Below are positions 31,663 to 43,794 of a stretch of 64,000 bases of DNA, one piece after another. Every line of letters starts with the position of its first letter. Positions within the stretch are counted from its first letter, which is position 1. The notes below the pieces were generated by a model. It worked only from the letters and a program-made list of their open reading frames with translations. It was not told the origin of the DNA and did not search any database. The translations under genes were made by a program, and so were the position numbers. The stretch is taken from NCBI RefSeq assembly GCF_964204645.1, contig NC_134036.1, positions 7,796,704 through 7,860,703 on the forward strand, read 5' to 3'. The stretch is from Tubulanus polymorphus. Its lineage: Eukaryota > Nemertea > Palaeonemertea > Tubulaniformes > Tubulanidae.

Positions 31663-32609
31663 ATGGAGAATAAAATATATCGCAATCCTAAAGAACAACA
31701 TCTAAGAAATTTGTATTATAATCCTGAGAGTTCAGTCTAGGCTGAGAGTTCAGCCTATTCTTCTGTAAAACATATATGACGCCAAGTAAAACAAGATAAA
31801 TTAAATAAGCTAATCCCACAAAATTTTGTAAAATATAAAGATATGAATGAATTTACGTTAGAACAACGTAATGAAAAATGAAAACCCTTTAAAGCAATGA
31901 AAAATCTTTAAAAAGATAATATTGGTTGATATTGAATATAATTGATTTTTTAGTCGTTATGTATGGAGTTTCCGACTATCCAGAAAAGATGCTGTACAAA
32001 CATCAAAAGGTTCCAGAAAATTTCTTTCAGGTCCTGCGAATCCAGAATAAAATAGAATTTGATGATGGAAAAGAATTTGATAATTCATTTGTTCATGGAC
32101 TCTTAGATTTTTTAACAACATTGGATAAGAAAGCAGCTGAAGCAGAGAACAAGAATGTGGAAATATTTTACAGCAAATAATACTTTTAAATGGATTTATA
32201 TTTAACCAAAATTAATAGAAGGATATAATAATTCTTATCATTCGTCTATTGGAATGAAACCTATTGATGTTAGAAAATATGAAAATGCTGAAATTGTTTG
32301 CCATAATTTATATGGAGCATTTCTTGTAGATGATTTTGGTGAACCTATCTATATAAAGTTGGTCAGTAAGTAATAACAACAAAACCATATGTCAATGAAT
32401 TAGTAGATTTTGAAGGTGAAGAAGTTGATTGGTAGTTTATGAAGACGAATTAATTCTAACTACTGAAAAACTAGAACAAGAATATAAAATTGAAAAAAAA
32501 AATTAAAAACAAAAACTGCTAAAGAAAAAAATATTCTTTAGTAAAATGAGTTGGATGGCTAGATAAATTTAATGAATTGATATCATTAAGTGAAATTAAA
32601 AATATGTAA
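31663..32609 (+). pseudogene. Polinton integrase, decayed (copy 2)
   Basis: Start context GATATATAAATG at 31663. Landmarks are RNLYYNPESS, FSRYVWSF-like, EFDDGKEFDNSFVHGLLD at about 32050-32110, a KKAAEAEN remnant at the catalytic-glutamate region, SIGMKPIDV, and the chromodomain-like end before 32609. It contains frameshifts and a deletion in the SH3-like part (near 32360). It shares derived differences with copy 1, supporting common descent by segmental duplication. Confidence 0.78.
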
Positions 32610-32925
32610 ATCAATGAGGAATTATTTATATTTCAACATCATAATATGTTAATTTCTCGTGTAACAAAATGTGGAAAAACTTATTTTTATATTGAATTCA
32701 TTAGAAACTGTTTATAAAAACTATTTTGATATATTAGTATTATTTTGTCTAAGATATGAATTCAATAAAACTTATAATAGGAACATTACTAGAAATACTA
32801 AAATTATTGTATTAGATCCTAGATTGTATTAGATAACAGTTAAAGAAAAATTAAGATAATTGTATTAAAATAGCAATTGATACATTGATACATCTAATAC
32901 ATTATTTAATATAGATAATTGTGAC
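32610..32925 (+). pseudogene. Polinton packaging ATPase, 5' fragment without start codon (copy 2)
   Basis: Continues directly from the integrase stop. The expected ATG reads ATC. Walker A is recognisable (VTKCGKT) but the frame is broken. Similarity ends at about 32925 in the region before Walker B, where the host repeat block beginning GACGTAAGCGGGCATTC takes over. Confidence 0.7.
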
Positions 32926-34300
32926 GTAAGCGGGCATTCGAAAATGAACCAAGAACCGATGACAGAGTTTCTGCCAAATATTAAGAGAGTCAATAAGATG
33001 GTGAATCGCAATACGATATGATCGGTCGTGGCGGAATATCCTTTCTATAATGTTTGAAAGTTCCCAAATAGGATGGTTTCCAAAACAGGTAAGCCTGCTT
33101 ATCTGAAGGCAAACATATCGAACCTACCGAAATGATTTCGATATTTCATTCCCCTTTCTATCTTTATGATGCGGAAAGAGTTTACAACCGACATAAGAAG
33201 CCAATGAGTTTAATTTTAATTGTCGAATTGCGTTAAGACTAATCAAAGCAATAGTATTTCGACCTATTGCCTAAATCTTTGAAATATGGTCCAGTTGTTA
33301 TCAGACTCGGGGAAGTTGATATCAAACTCTTTTTGTAGCCAACTTTCCTTTTCAAAATTTAAAAATCCCCGGCTACGGGTTCGTCATGATAGTATTGAGA
33401 CCGAGGGCACATCCAGATACGGGCTATACCAGTCATCGCTTACATTGAAATTGTTGACGCCGGTACTAAACTATTTGAAATGAAAATTTATGGCGACGTG
33501 TGACTTTCAAAAACATTGTCACTGTAAAGTTCGGTATGCTTAGGTAACATTTCAAAATTGCTATAGCAAATACAGGTTCACTAATGAGCAAAATAGTATC
33601 AGATGGTTAGATTTTATTTTCATCCCACTTAAATCGAAATTTAATAGAGTAGGATATATAAAGAGTTCAAATAATGTAAGAACCTAATCAAATTGAAATC
33701 GGCGGAAACTAACAGTAACATTTTTAGACATTCTAATAAACCCTGATAATCATCAATGTATCCACTATTTACAGATTTTGAACTGCAGCCAAAGATGTCC
33801 ATTCCAAATTGGATGGTTTCCAAAACAGGTAAGCCAGCTTATCTGAAGGCAAACATCGAACCTACCAAAATGATTTCGATATTTCATTCCCATTTATATC
33901 CTCATGATGCGGAAAGAGCTTACAACCAACATAAGATGCCAATGAGTTTAATCTTAATGGTCGAATCGCGTTTAGACTAATCAAAGCAATAGTATTTCGA
34001 CCTATTGCCTAAATCTTTGAAATATGGCCCAGTTGTTATCAGGCTCTGGGAAGTTGATATCAAACTCTTTTTTTGCCAACTTTCCTTTTCAAAATTTCAA
34101 AATCCCCGGCTACGGGTCTGTTATAAAAGTATTGAGACCAAGAGCATATCCAGATACGTGCTATACCAGTCATCGCGTGATATTGAAATGGTTGACAATG
34201 GTACTAAACTATTTGAAATTAAAATTCATTGCATCGTGTGACTTTCAATAACATTGCCACCGTAAGTCTTGGATGCGTAAGTAACATCTCTTTAATTTTA
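32926..34300. repeat. Host repeat block, second duplicon (counterpart of 4076-8340)
   Basis: Matches the 4160-8340 block with the same landmark segments, but shorter because it holds about two rather than three tandem versions. No gene is seen. Open frames at 33286 and 34005-34251 are shared shadows of the repeat. Confidence 0.65.
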
Positions 34301-36989
34301 GTTAGACTGAAACAATGAGTGAATCTTCTACATTTACAATCTTACACATATCAGACTGCATTCAAAATACTTTACAGCTCCTAGTGATAAACTTAGTGAT
34401 ATCAGTTTTCGGTTCATTCAAGCTCAACACGTTCTAACCTGCCCCAATTCACATCGGCCCTACAATGCCTACCGACATTTACACTGCCTATTGCAATACA
34501 CCTATCAAACATTGTACTAAGCATACCCTTCCAAGAACTAAACCCATCCCAAACCCAACCACAACCCGACAACCCTACCCCACCCAGAGACCTTACCCTA
34601 TCACATCCTGTCCTACCCTATCCTATTACCATACCCCACCTCATCCTCCTACCCGAACCCTACCACCGTCACTTATGTAATGCCCTTACACCAGCCTTTC
34701 TATCTCATCGCAGACCTACCGAACTACACTACCCTATCCTACCACATACACCACTCACCCCGTGATCAGTTCTACCAAACTCACCATCCAACCCAACCAC
34801 ACCAACGCATCCTGCACCATCCAACTCGACCTAACCTTATCACATTGTCCTATTCTACCCTACGTGTGAGCTCCTCTGTACCCTTCCCTATTCCAAACCA
34901 CTCCTAATCCACACTACAATCAGAGAGGTAGAAATGCCACGATGTCGCGGTTTAAATGGATGGGAATGATTCTTATCGCTAATGAAGATGAGAGAATAAA
35001 AATTCTTCCAAATGAGGAGGAATAAATGAAATGACTGTGTACACAATCAGTGTTACATGTACATCAGTCACAACTTAGTTAGACTGAAACAATGAGTGAA
35101 TCTTCTACATTTACGATCTTACACATATCAGACTGCATTCAAAATACTTTACAGCTCCTAGTGATAAACTCTACTTATCTTTTTTACTAAGCGATTCATT
35201 TTTCCTCCGTTGCTCCTCTGTCGCTCATATTGCTCTTGCAGCTCAAGTTTGTGAATCTATGTACAAGTTTGTGAATCTATGTACCGGCACTGCGCATCAA
35301 TGAGCTCTGTAGAATTAACCTTTGCTGGAAGAAATCAAGGTTTTAAAAGACCAAACAAACTAGCCTTTTTTTCGAAGTCGAACGAAGCGCTTTTTTATTT
35401 TTTACTGAAAATGTTTACAAAAAGCGCTGTAATGACTATCGAAATAGAAATTAAGAATTACATGAACCACTGTTTGGGATGTCTGGAGCTCCTGGTGGTA
35501 TCACGTCGCCGTGGAAGTTAATCCCGGTACCGAAGAGTTTGCCGATATTTTCTCTAGTTACTAGCTCGGGAAAATGAAGCTCTGAAAAACCTTGACAGTT
35601 TCCGGTTCTGTATTTTCAGCTTAGGGGTGAATCATTATATTTAAACTTACTTGTCTTTAAACTTTTGATACCGTTTCATATTGTGCTGCTGCTGTTGCTG
35701 CTCCTATGTTGATGGATGCTGCTGCTCCTATGTTGACGGTTGCTGCTGCTCCTGTTTTGACGGATGCTGCCTCTCCTATGTTGATGGATGCTGCTGCTGC
35801 TGCTATACCACTTGTAGATCCTGCTACACACGATGAATACCCCAGCGAAACGATATCAGAAAACTCAATTCATTCTTTCACTTTTATTCATCGTTGAAAG
35901 ATTCTAATTCATTTTTATATAAAATGAACACTTACTCAACCATTCAGATTAAATAAAGATCCCATGTTTTAATGTTGACTATTCAATCGATTTTGTTTCC
36001 AGTGTGCTATCAATCTAAAACAGATTGAGAAAACAGAAGGAAATTATTCTAAAAAAGAAATCTTCACACTTAGGAGAAACTAACAACAATGAATATGTTG
36101 AATACTCACCGTTATATTCTAAAAATTTTCGAAAATCTGATTCTGACTTGTCGAGATATCTAACACTAGGGCGTTTTGGGTATCTACAAACGAAAACTAA
36201 AGATTTAAGGTTTCCGAACGAAAATGTCAACTATAAGAATGAAATAAATTGAACTTGAGAAATTAAACTAGGACTGAATAAAAGATTTGAATACAAAACT
36301 AATTCAGTTTTTGAAGAATGGTACTATACACCTACAACAAAATCGAACTACAAAATCTTTGAAATGAAAGATAGTTCACGAATCCACTGATTTAAATACA
36401 TTTCATGATCGTTAATCTTAATTATAATCTAAAGCTTACCAGATATGTTGGGATTTTCTGACTTGGCTTTGGTGGGTAATCATATCTCAATACCGGCTCT
36501 TTCTTCACTGGTGTACGTGCGCTATACGTGGTGGCTGGTTCTCGAATGAAGCTCTAACCAAGCGTTACCATAATACGATTTGGGCGGCGACTATTGTGTG
36601 GAAATTCGATCATACCGTAACCCAAAATTGGCACAATGAAGTAGGTGTACTAAAATATTCTAACTCTACTACTAAACTGTCTGCTTCATTTTTTTATGGT
36701 GCATGCGGGTTTAATACACCAACTTCAGCGGGTTTAGAACGCGGCTACAAGACCGAAACAAGAGGCAGGAATATCCACATCACTCCTGTTTTAACTAATA
36801 GATACATGTATTCTAAAATAAAACGACGTAATTAGTTACTATATGCACCGGCACGAAAATTGACGGCCATCGGATCAATGTCTCCTTAATGGCAAATGTT
36901 ATCGTACAAAAATTTGATATATTCAAATCATTTGTTTTGCTAAGTATTTTTAGTAAAGTCGATTCGTTTTATTAATTGGGGACATTTGA
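34301..36989. repeat. Duplicate of 8341-11189
   Basis: Nearly collinear with 8341-11189: the C-rich stretch at 34500-34915, the GTACCGGCACTGCGCATCAA segment at 35281, the minisatellite at 35700-35800, and the segments up to the satellite. Identity is visibly high, with scattered substitutions and small indels. It contains no supported gene. Confidence 0.8.
35700..35800 (+). repeat. 24-bp minisatellite, contracted copy
   Basis: About four units of the same 24-bp repeat as at 9680-9955, including the TCTCCT variant unit. It differs from the first copy mainly in unit number. Confidence 0.85.
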
Positions 36990-37240
36990 CAAGGAGGACT
37001 GAGTATGAATAAAATAAAATGTTGAAAAGTAGGAAAATATTAACATAAAAACTGAAGTCATCCTCAATCCTCCTTGTGAAACATACCCCAGTAACAAACG
37101 ACCCAGCCATTTTGAAAATACTTGATAACACAAAACATGGCCGAAGCCGAGAGATCAAAACAGAAGAAAGAAAATGATAAAAATTCGCCAAAAATATTCA
37201 CATAAAAACTGAACTCATCCTCAATCCTCCTTGTAAACAC
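36990..37240 (+). repeat. Satellite, third segment (about 1.5 units)
   Basis: Same repeat as 11190-13236, starting AAAATAAAATGTTGAAAAGT. The array ends near 37240, where unrelated host sequence begins. Confidence 0.85.
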
Positions 37241-38769
37241 CCCCGGTATGTGCTATTTTCAGTTAAACAATAAATATTATTTTTCACCGAAACAGGTAAA
37301 TTAAATCAATTTGGGCTTTGGTTTATTCTAGACTTGTCAAAGTGTTGAGACCAAATTACTGTTTCTAAGACTCGTAGTTCATAGTTTTCCCCACATACAT
37401 AACACCAGATCTCGATCCAGCTCCAGACACTATATTATGCATCTTTCCACGGACAAATTCATAAAACCATCACATGAATATACTGATAGATATACATTCT
37501 GCCAAGTACAGTGCCTCCATCTTTATAAATGTATCGATATATTATTTGTAAAAAACCTATACACCAACGATAAGGTTTAATTGACATACTTTTACAAGTA
37601 AAACCAGCCTACTTGTTTATAGGGCCCTTCAGAAAATTTCACATATTACATAAAATATTGAATTAACCTTGCTTTTACATACTTAAAAAATCGTTTAAAT
37701 AATAACTGACTAATATACATCTTAATTATCAGCCAAAAGATATTCATAAGTGACTTCACTCATTGATTTCGTCAAATATTGTGAATATTAAAGCAATCGT
37801 GTTTGGTCTTTCGGTATCATACATTGTAATTTACATGTACATCAACGTAACTTAAGATTGATGTGTTCAGTGGCGGCTAGGACCTTCTTAGTGACAGTCG
37901 AAACTGCAGCTTTCCCTCGTCCTCTATCTTCTTCAACACTGTACTGACAATATTCGTAGGCCTACTGTCGTCCAATGCCTCCTATGTGTGATGTCCTGTA
38001 AAAATCAAATTTACCTATAGAGTTGCGATGCATATCTTTGAAAAAAATCATTTCAGGATGATACGTACTATTTCGGATTTTGGATACTTCTCGACTGGTA
38101 TGTAGCTTTAACCAGGCGCTTAATCGCTAATGTGCGCTTTATTCGTCCTTATATTCAGTGGCTGCTATGTGGGCTGGCCTGTAGAATACAAAACTATCTA
38201 TAGAAATACAATCTACTCAATTGGATTTGAAAAAAATAATTAGATTAAAAAAACATACCTTTTCTTTCAACATCTCCCTCTTTGTAGTTAGTATGTCGAT
38301 TCATTCAAGTGTTGAATCGATGCCGTGTGTTTGGCTAGATTCGTCATCAGTGCCAATACTCGTACTGCTGCCAATGCATCTGATGTGTGATGGCCTGCAA
38401 AAATCAATATCATCAATAGATTTACAATTTATAAATGCAAGTCTTTGAAAATAATCATTTCAGGATAATACCTACCACTTCGGAATTCATGACTGATATG
38501 GGGCTTACCAGGCACTTTATCGCTGCTGTGTTTTTCATTCGCACTGTTGTTCAGTGGCTGCTATGTGGGTTGGCCTGTAGAATACAAAACTATCTATAGA
38601 AATGCTATCTACTTAATAGGATTTGAAAAACTAATTGGATTTAGAAACACGTACTTTTCGTTGCATCCCTAATTTTAGCAAGTATGTTGATTCATTCAGG
38701 TGCTGAATCGATGCCGTTTGCTAGGATAATACGTACTTCTTCGGAATTGGGATACTTCATGGCTGATAT
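37241..38769. other. Host intergenic/intronic DNA with a degenerate direct repeat; no gene seen
   Basis: Contains at least three degenerate copies (near 37865, 38150 and 38545) of a segment with TTCAGTGGCTGCTATGTGGG, GGCCTGTAGAATACAAAACT and GAATCGATGCCGT. The same repeat resumes at 57105 on the other side of Polinton C. It shows that the element landed inside this repeat cluster. Confidence 0.6.
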
Positions 38770-38775
38770 GGAGCT
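38770..38775 (+). repeat. Left target-site duplication GGAGCT of Polinton C
   Basis: GGAGCT precedes the left end of the element and recurs at 57076-57081 after the right end. Six bases is the size expected for Polinton integration. The host repeat copies read ...GATATGG(A/G)GCTT..., consistent with an interrupted host unit. Confidence 0.7.
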
Positions 38776-39064
38776 CGAACACTCGAATTTATTTTCCGAC
38801 TTTTCAACCTTTGACTTGAAACAACTTATCCCCTATTACTCTATCCAATCACAAGTCTCATTATTTACAAGTCTAACACGCTGGGTATTCCCCATTACTC
38901 TAGCCAATCACAGGCCTCATAATTTACAAGTCTCAACACGCAGCTGGGGATTCCCCACTGTTGCGTAGTATAAATGGGCGGGTGTTTGTGGGGTACTCAT
39001 ACGTGGCGGGACGCGTTGAGAGGTAAGTGTTATGTTCAATTTTAATAAAAAATTTGATGTTATA
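38776..39064 (+). repeat. Left terminal inverted repeat of Polinton C
   Basis: Reverse complement of 56789 to about 57014, with high identity from CACTCGAATTTATTTTCCGA through CGCGTTGAGAGGTAAGTGTT to just before the polymerase ATG. It is longer than the right match because a segment of about 59 bp (ATTACTCTATCCAATCACAA...) is tandemly duplicated here. The outermost 60 bp seen at the right end are absent. Confidence 0.88.
38969..39028 (+). promoter_or_regulatory. TATA box and consensus splice donor in the left terminal repeat
   Basis: TATAAA at 38969, followed about 50 bp later by AGGTAAGT (39021-39028), a perfect 5' splice-site consensus, upstream of the polymerase ATG at 39065. The mirror copy at the right end (56825-56884) would serve the minus-strand terminal gene. 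It suggests a host-type promoter for the terminal genes, unlike the TAAATG sites inside. Confidence 0.4.
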
Positions 39065-41975
39065 ATGGAAGCAAACAAGAAGTACTACTGTCCAACATGT
39101 AAAATAAGTATAGATAAATCTCAAAAAGCAAGACATAATAAAACTAAATCTCACTTAGAAAATAGATTAAACTTAGAATATAGAGATGATATATTAGAAA
39201 ATTAATTAGAGGAATTGAAGAATGTAAAAGAAACATACAAACGTGATACATGTAATCAATCATTCAGTGAAAAAAAATATTATGAACAACGTTTAAAATC
39301 TAAAAGTCATATTACAAATATCAATAATGATATTTCAGGTAAAGAATATTTTGATAAAGATAATGATAAGAAGCAGAAGACAATTAAAAGAATAAAAAAT
39401 AAATTAAACAATAAAAGACCATACATATATATTAATTCATTAGATAATAAAAAAGAAATAGAAATAACCGAGGCATTCAAAAGTGATATTGGACCAGCAT
39501 TGAGTTTGAATTTCATAAAAGATAGGAAAGAAATATATTATAAAAGAAAGAAATCAAATTCTGAAAATGATATAATTGATTATTCAGATCCTCAAATAAC
39601 AAATACAATTAAAAAGATTCATCAAAGTGCTGCAGCTTTTGGATTATATATAAAATCTGATTATCCATAACTAATTGAAAGTGAATATTATCATTATAGA
39701 AATGAAAATGATACAAATAAAGAAATAATTATGACAGAAGAAGATAAAGAAAAATTTGTGTTTGCAGATAAATGTTATTATTGTGAAAAGATATTTGATT
39801 TTAAAGATAAAAAAGTTAGGGATCATGATCATTTGAATGGAAAGTTTAGAGGCGCAGCGTATGAGAATTGTAACTTACAAGCTATGAAAATCAATTTTGT
39901 TCCAGTAATATTTCATAATTTATCAGGATATGATGCACATTTATTTATAAGACAGTTGTGTCATAAAATAAAAGAAATCAATAATGAAATAGAAAGATTA
40001 AATTCAAATAGATCAAAAGATAAAATAACAACTTATAAATTTAGAATGTTAGCTAAAACATCTGAGAATTATATATCTTTCCAATTTGGGTGTCTAAGAT
40101 TTATAGACTCATATAGATTTTTAAGTACTTCATTAGATAATTCATCAAAATCATTAGTTGATGATGAATTAAAAATATTAAAGCAACACTATCCAAACAA
40201 TGATCATTTTTAATTAATGAGATATAAAGGCTCAATTCCATATTGATTTATAAATCGCATAAGGATTTTAATATAACTGAATTATTAAAAGAACAATTCT
40301 ATGATGAATTAAAAAATGAATATGTGAAAGATGAAGTCTATAATAGAACATTGAATATTTGGAATCATTTTGGAATGGAAAATCATGGACAATTAGTAGA
40401 TTTTTATTTAAAATCAGATGTATTATTATTAACTGATATATTTGAAAGGTTTAGAGATGTAAATCAAAAATATTTTAATATTGACCCATGTCATTGTCAT
40501 TCTAGTCAAGGTTTAACTTGGGATCGTGGTTTAAGATTTACGGATATAAAAATGGATTTGTTAACAAATTTAGACCAATTATTGTTATTCAAAAAATCTA
40601 TAAGATGAGGTGTTTCAGGTGTATTAGGTGATATATATTTCAATGTAAATGATAACCCTGGATATAATCTATTGTATATATAGATGCAAATAATCTATAT
40701 GGTTGGGCAATGATGGAACTTCAGCGTTATGGAGTATTTGAAATAACTGAAATTTTACGGTATGAAAATAATGATAAATTTGATTGGAAGAAAATAATTC
40801 TAGATATTTCGGATGATTCAATGACTGGTTACTTTTTTGTTGTAGATTTCGAATATCCTGAAAACATTAAATTTAAATCTATAAATCTAGCATACTGCCC
40901 CGAACATAAAACTGTAACGCATGAAGAATTATCAAATTATCAAAACAGAATTAAACCCGATAATCATATTCATACAGAAAAGTTAATGGTAACTCAGGAA
41001 GATAAATGTAATTATGTAGTGCATTATAGAATGTTAAAATTCTATTTGAATCAAGGAATGATCCTAAAAAAGTACATAGATATATTTCATTCAGTCAATC
41101 TAAATGGTTAGAGAAATATATAGATTTTAACACCAAACAGAGAACTAAAGCTAAAACTGATTTTGAGAATGATTTCTTCAAGTTAATGAATAATGCATTC
41201 TATGGAAAAACTTGTGAAAACATCAGAAATAGAAATGATATTGAGTTAGTCAGTAATGGCAAAAGAATTAGACATTTACAAACATATCCTAAGTTCATCG
41301 GTAACAGAATATTTGATGAAAATTTAGCTGCAGTTGAAAGGAGAACTTCTATGAAATTTAATAAACCAATTCATGTTGGAGCAACAGTTTTAGAAATATC
41401 AAAGTTATTAATGTATGAATTTTACTATAACGTATTACAACCTCATTTTGGAGAAAAGCATATAGAAATCTTATATTTTGACACTGACAGTTACATATTA
41501 AAGATAAAAACTAATAACATAACAGATGATTTAAAAACATTAAAACATCATTTTGATTTTAGTAATTATCCTAAAGATCATGAATTGTTTAACAATGATA
41601 ATAAAAAGGTGCCCGGTAAATTCAAAGATGAATTAGGAGGTGAAGAAATATAAAACTAAAACTCATGAATCAAAGAAATTGAAAGGAATAACCAAAAGCG
41701 TTGTTGAAAGAAAATATTCATTTCGAAGATTACATCAATTGTATATTCAATGAAGAAGTTGGAAAACATAAGATGAAATGTTTAGGATCCGAAGATCATG
41801 AAATGTTTATTGAAGAGATAGAGAAGATAAGTTTAAACCCATTCGATGATAAAAGATATATTTTAGATGATGGTATACACACAGTTATGGTTGTAATATA
41901 GAAGAATGCTTAAAATTAATAAGAGAAGAAAGAAAAGAGAATTAGATTATGAAAAGGATTCCAGCACGTTAATCA
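39065..41975 (+). pseudogene. Polinton protein-primed DNA polymerase B, intein-free (Polinton C)
   Basis: Starts MEANKKYYCPTCKISIDKS. The N-terminus carries two C2H2-like fingers (CPTC...H....H and CNQSFSEKKYYEQ...H) and an endonuclease VII-like CYYC...RDHDHLNGKFRGAA...C segment typical of Polinton polymerases. An exonuclease motif follows (FHNLSGYDAHLF), then motif A (DANNLYGWAM near 40683), motif B (KLMNNAFYGKTCEN near 41180) and an uninterrupted motif C (YFDTDSYILKI at 41473). Breaks: in-frame TAA at 39203, 39668 and 40211, TGA at 40606, frameshifts near 40240, 40680 and 41070, and a small deletion at about 41650. It is more decayed than copy A but N-terminally complete. Confidence 0.9.
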
Positions 41976-41997
41976 ATTAAAAATAAATATATTATAA

Positions 41998-42773
41998 ATG
42001 GAGAGTAAACAGTCACAAACTAACAATATTCACCATAAAAAATGTTCAAAATGTGAATTGAATAAGCCATTTACAGAATATTACACAAAAAAAACTAAGA
42101 AAGATGGTTTAAGAAACAATCGTAAAAGATGTTGGAAACAGAAGAATAAACTGTATAATAAACAATGTTATATAGATAATATTGAAAAATATAAAGATAG
42201 AAGTAAACAATATTATCTAAATAATCTAGAAAAATGTAAAGAAACGAAAAAACAATGGAGAGAAAATAATCCAGAATATATTAGAGATTGGAAAAAAGAA
42301 AATCGTGAACATTATGATGATTACAGTTATAATTATCAAAAAGAAAGGCGTCAAACAGATCTTAATTTTAAAATGAAACAATGTTTGAGAAATAGATCAT
42401 CAAAATTATTCAGTAAAGAAACGCATTTAGAAACGCTAAAAAAATTCCTTGGATTGTTCAGATGAATTTCTCAAATCATGGATTATATATCAGTTCGATG
42501 ATGAAATGAATAAAGATAATTATGGAAATTATTTTCATATTGATCACGTGTTACCAATATCTAAATTTAACACGAGTGATGAATACAATAAAAAAACTAA
42601 TTTGGAATTGGAATAATCTAAGACCCATTGAAAAGAAAGAAAATAAAATTAAGTCTTACAAACTTGATATGAAATTATATTTTGATCAATTAGATAAAGC
42701 AAAGAAATTCATCGAATTATGGAATAGTGATCCAAATAATGAACAATATGTTGAATCTTTATTGAGTGGTTAA
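41998..42773 (+). pseudogene. HNH endonuclease with zinc-ribbon N-terminus, frameshifted
   Basis: Start MESKQSQTNNIHHKKCSKCE after ATTATAAATG. The N-terminus has CSKCELNKPFTEYY and a degenerate second cysteine pair. The middle is a basic coiled region with YIRDWKKENREHY. After a frameshift near 42455 the HNH core is visible: HIDHVLPISKFN (42538) and, after another shift, WNWNNLRPIEKKENKIKS. This architecture is common among large DNA viruses and mobile elements (known family type). No counterpart exists in Polinton A, whose polymerase is followed by the VLTF3-like gene. It could be a homing-type nuclease or take part in replication. Confidence 0.75.
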
Positions 42774-42889
42774 AGATTAATATATCTCAAATCTTCAACT
42801 AGCTAGTATTTAAAATTCTTTTACTTCAAATGGCTAGTATCATTTGAAGAATAAGTATATTATTTTTTCCGCTTTTTTTGCTAAAATAA

Positions 42890-43437
42890 ATGTCAAAGAA
42901 ATCTAATAAGAATAACATTAATATTGAAAAGACAATTGAGGATTTAGGTATTACAGATACTAAAGATACAGTTGTTTCTAATTGTGCTCAAAATAAAAAT
43001 AATATTGATTTCGAATTCTACTTATATTGTAAGCACCATCTTGAGTTATAATTGCTGGTGGAAAATCTAAGGATTTCTTGGGTAAAATTATAACTTATCA
43101 AGAATTAGATGCCATGAAACCAGACAAAGTAATCAAACATTTAAAAATATATGAAGAAGCTAGATTAGCTAGAATAAATGACTCTATTAGTGATGGAATA
43201 GTTAAATGTTAATACCAATTGATGATGAAAATAAATTATATAAAGATTTTAAAAAAATTACTACTTAGTTATGACAGAACTGCAAAAATAGGTTGGGTAC
43301 GCTTCATTTCAATTAGGTGGAATAATGACATTAATTTCTACTGGCGTGATAACATTTTCTCATATCAAACCTATAGTATGTAAATCAGATAATAATATCG
43401 AAACAGTACAAAAATTAACTAAAAGAAATGAGTGATG
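42890..43437 (+). pseudogene. Homolog of the 201-aa membrane protein (26238), broken
   Basis: Start MSKKSNKNNINIEKTIEDLG after TTGCTAAAATAAATG. It shares IEKTIEDLGITDTK, FYLYCKHHLE, ITYQELDAMKPD and SFQLGGIMTLISTGVITFSH with 26238-26843 but has several frameshifts. The upstream spacer (42774-42889) holds only a few CTAGC/CTAGT words, the counterpart of the CTAGTT array at 25934-26237. Confidence 0.65.
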
Positions 43438-43788
43438 ATGTTAAGAAGAAGCCTGAAAAACAAATTAAATGGGCTAGGGAATTAGGTAAAGATCTTCAGA
43501 ATTAAAAAAGCTAAGAAAAAGAAATTAACTGATTTAAACGAATCACAGAAATTATCTGATATTGATTCGAATGATAATCCATTTAATTCTTCTAATACTG
43601 GAAGAAATAATTACTTATATATTACAATTGGGTTAATTGCAGTTATTATATTCTCCGGCGTAATATATAAATATAAGTATAAATCTGATGATAACAATAA
43701 TGATTCCGATGATAAACATGTTATACCTGAAAATAAGTCAAATGATAAAGTCATTGAAAATAAACCAAGATTATTATTAATGGATTAA
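43428..43788 (+). pseudogene. Homolog of the small basic membrane protein (26776), broken
   Basis: Start MSDDVKKKPEKQIKWARELG overlapping the end of the previous gene. A stop and frameshift come early (near 43500), after which the continuation shows a long polar stretch, the membrane segment YLYITIGLIAVIIFSGVIY and an acidic tail. Same arrangement as in Polinton A. Confidence 0.55.
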
Positions 43789-43794
43789 AATAAG

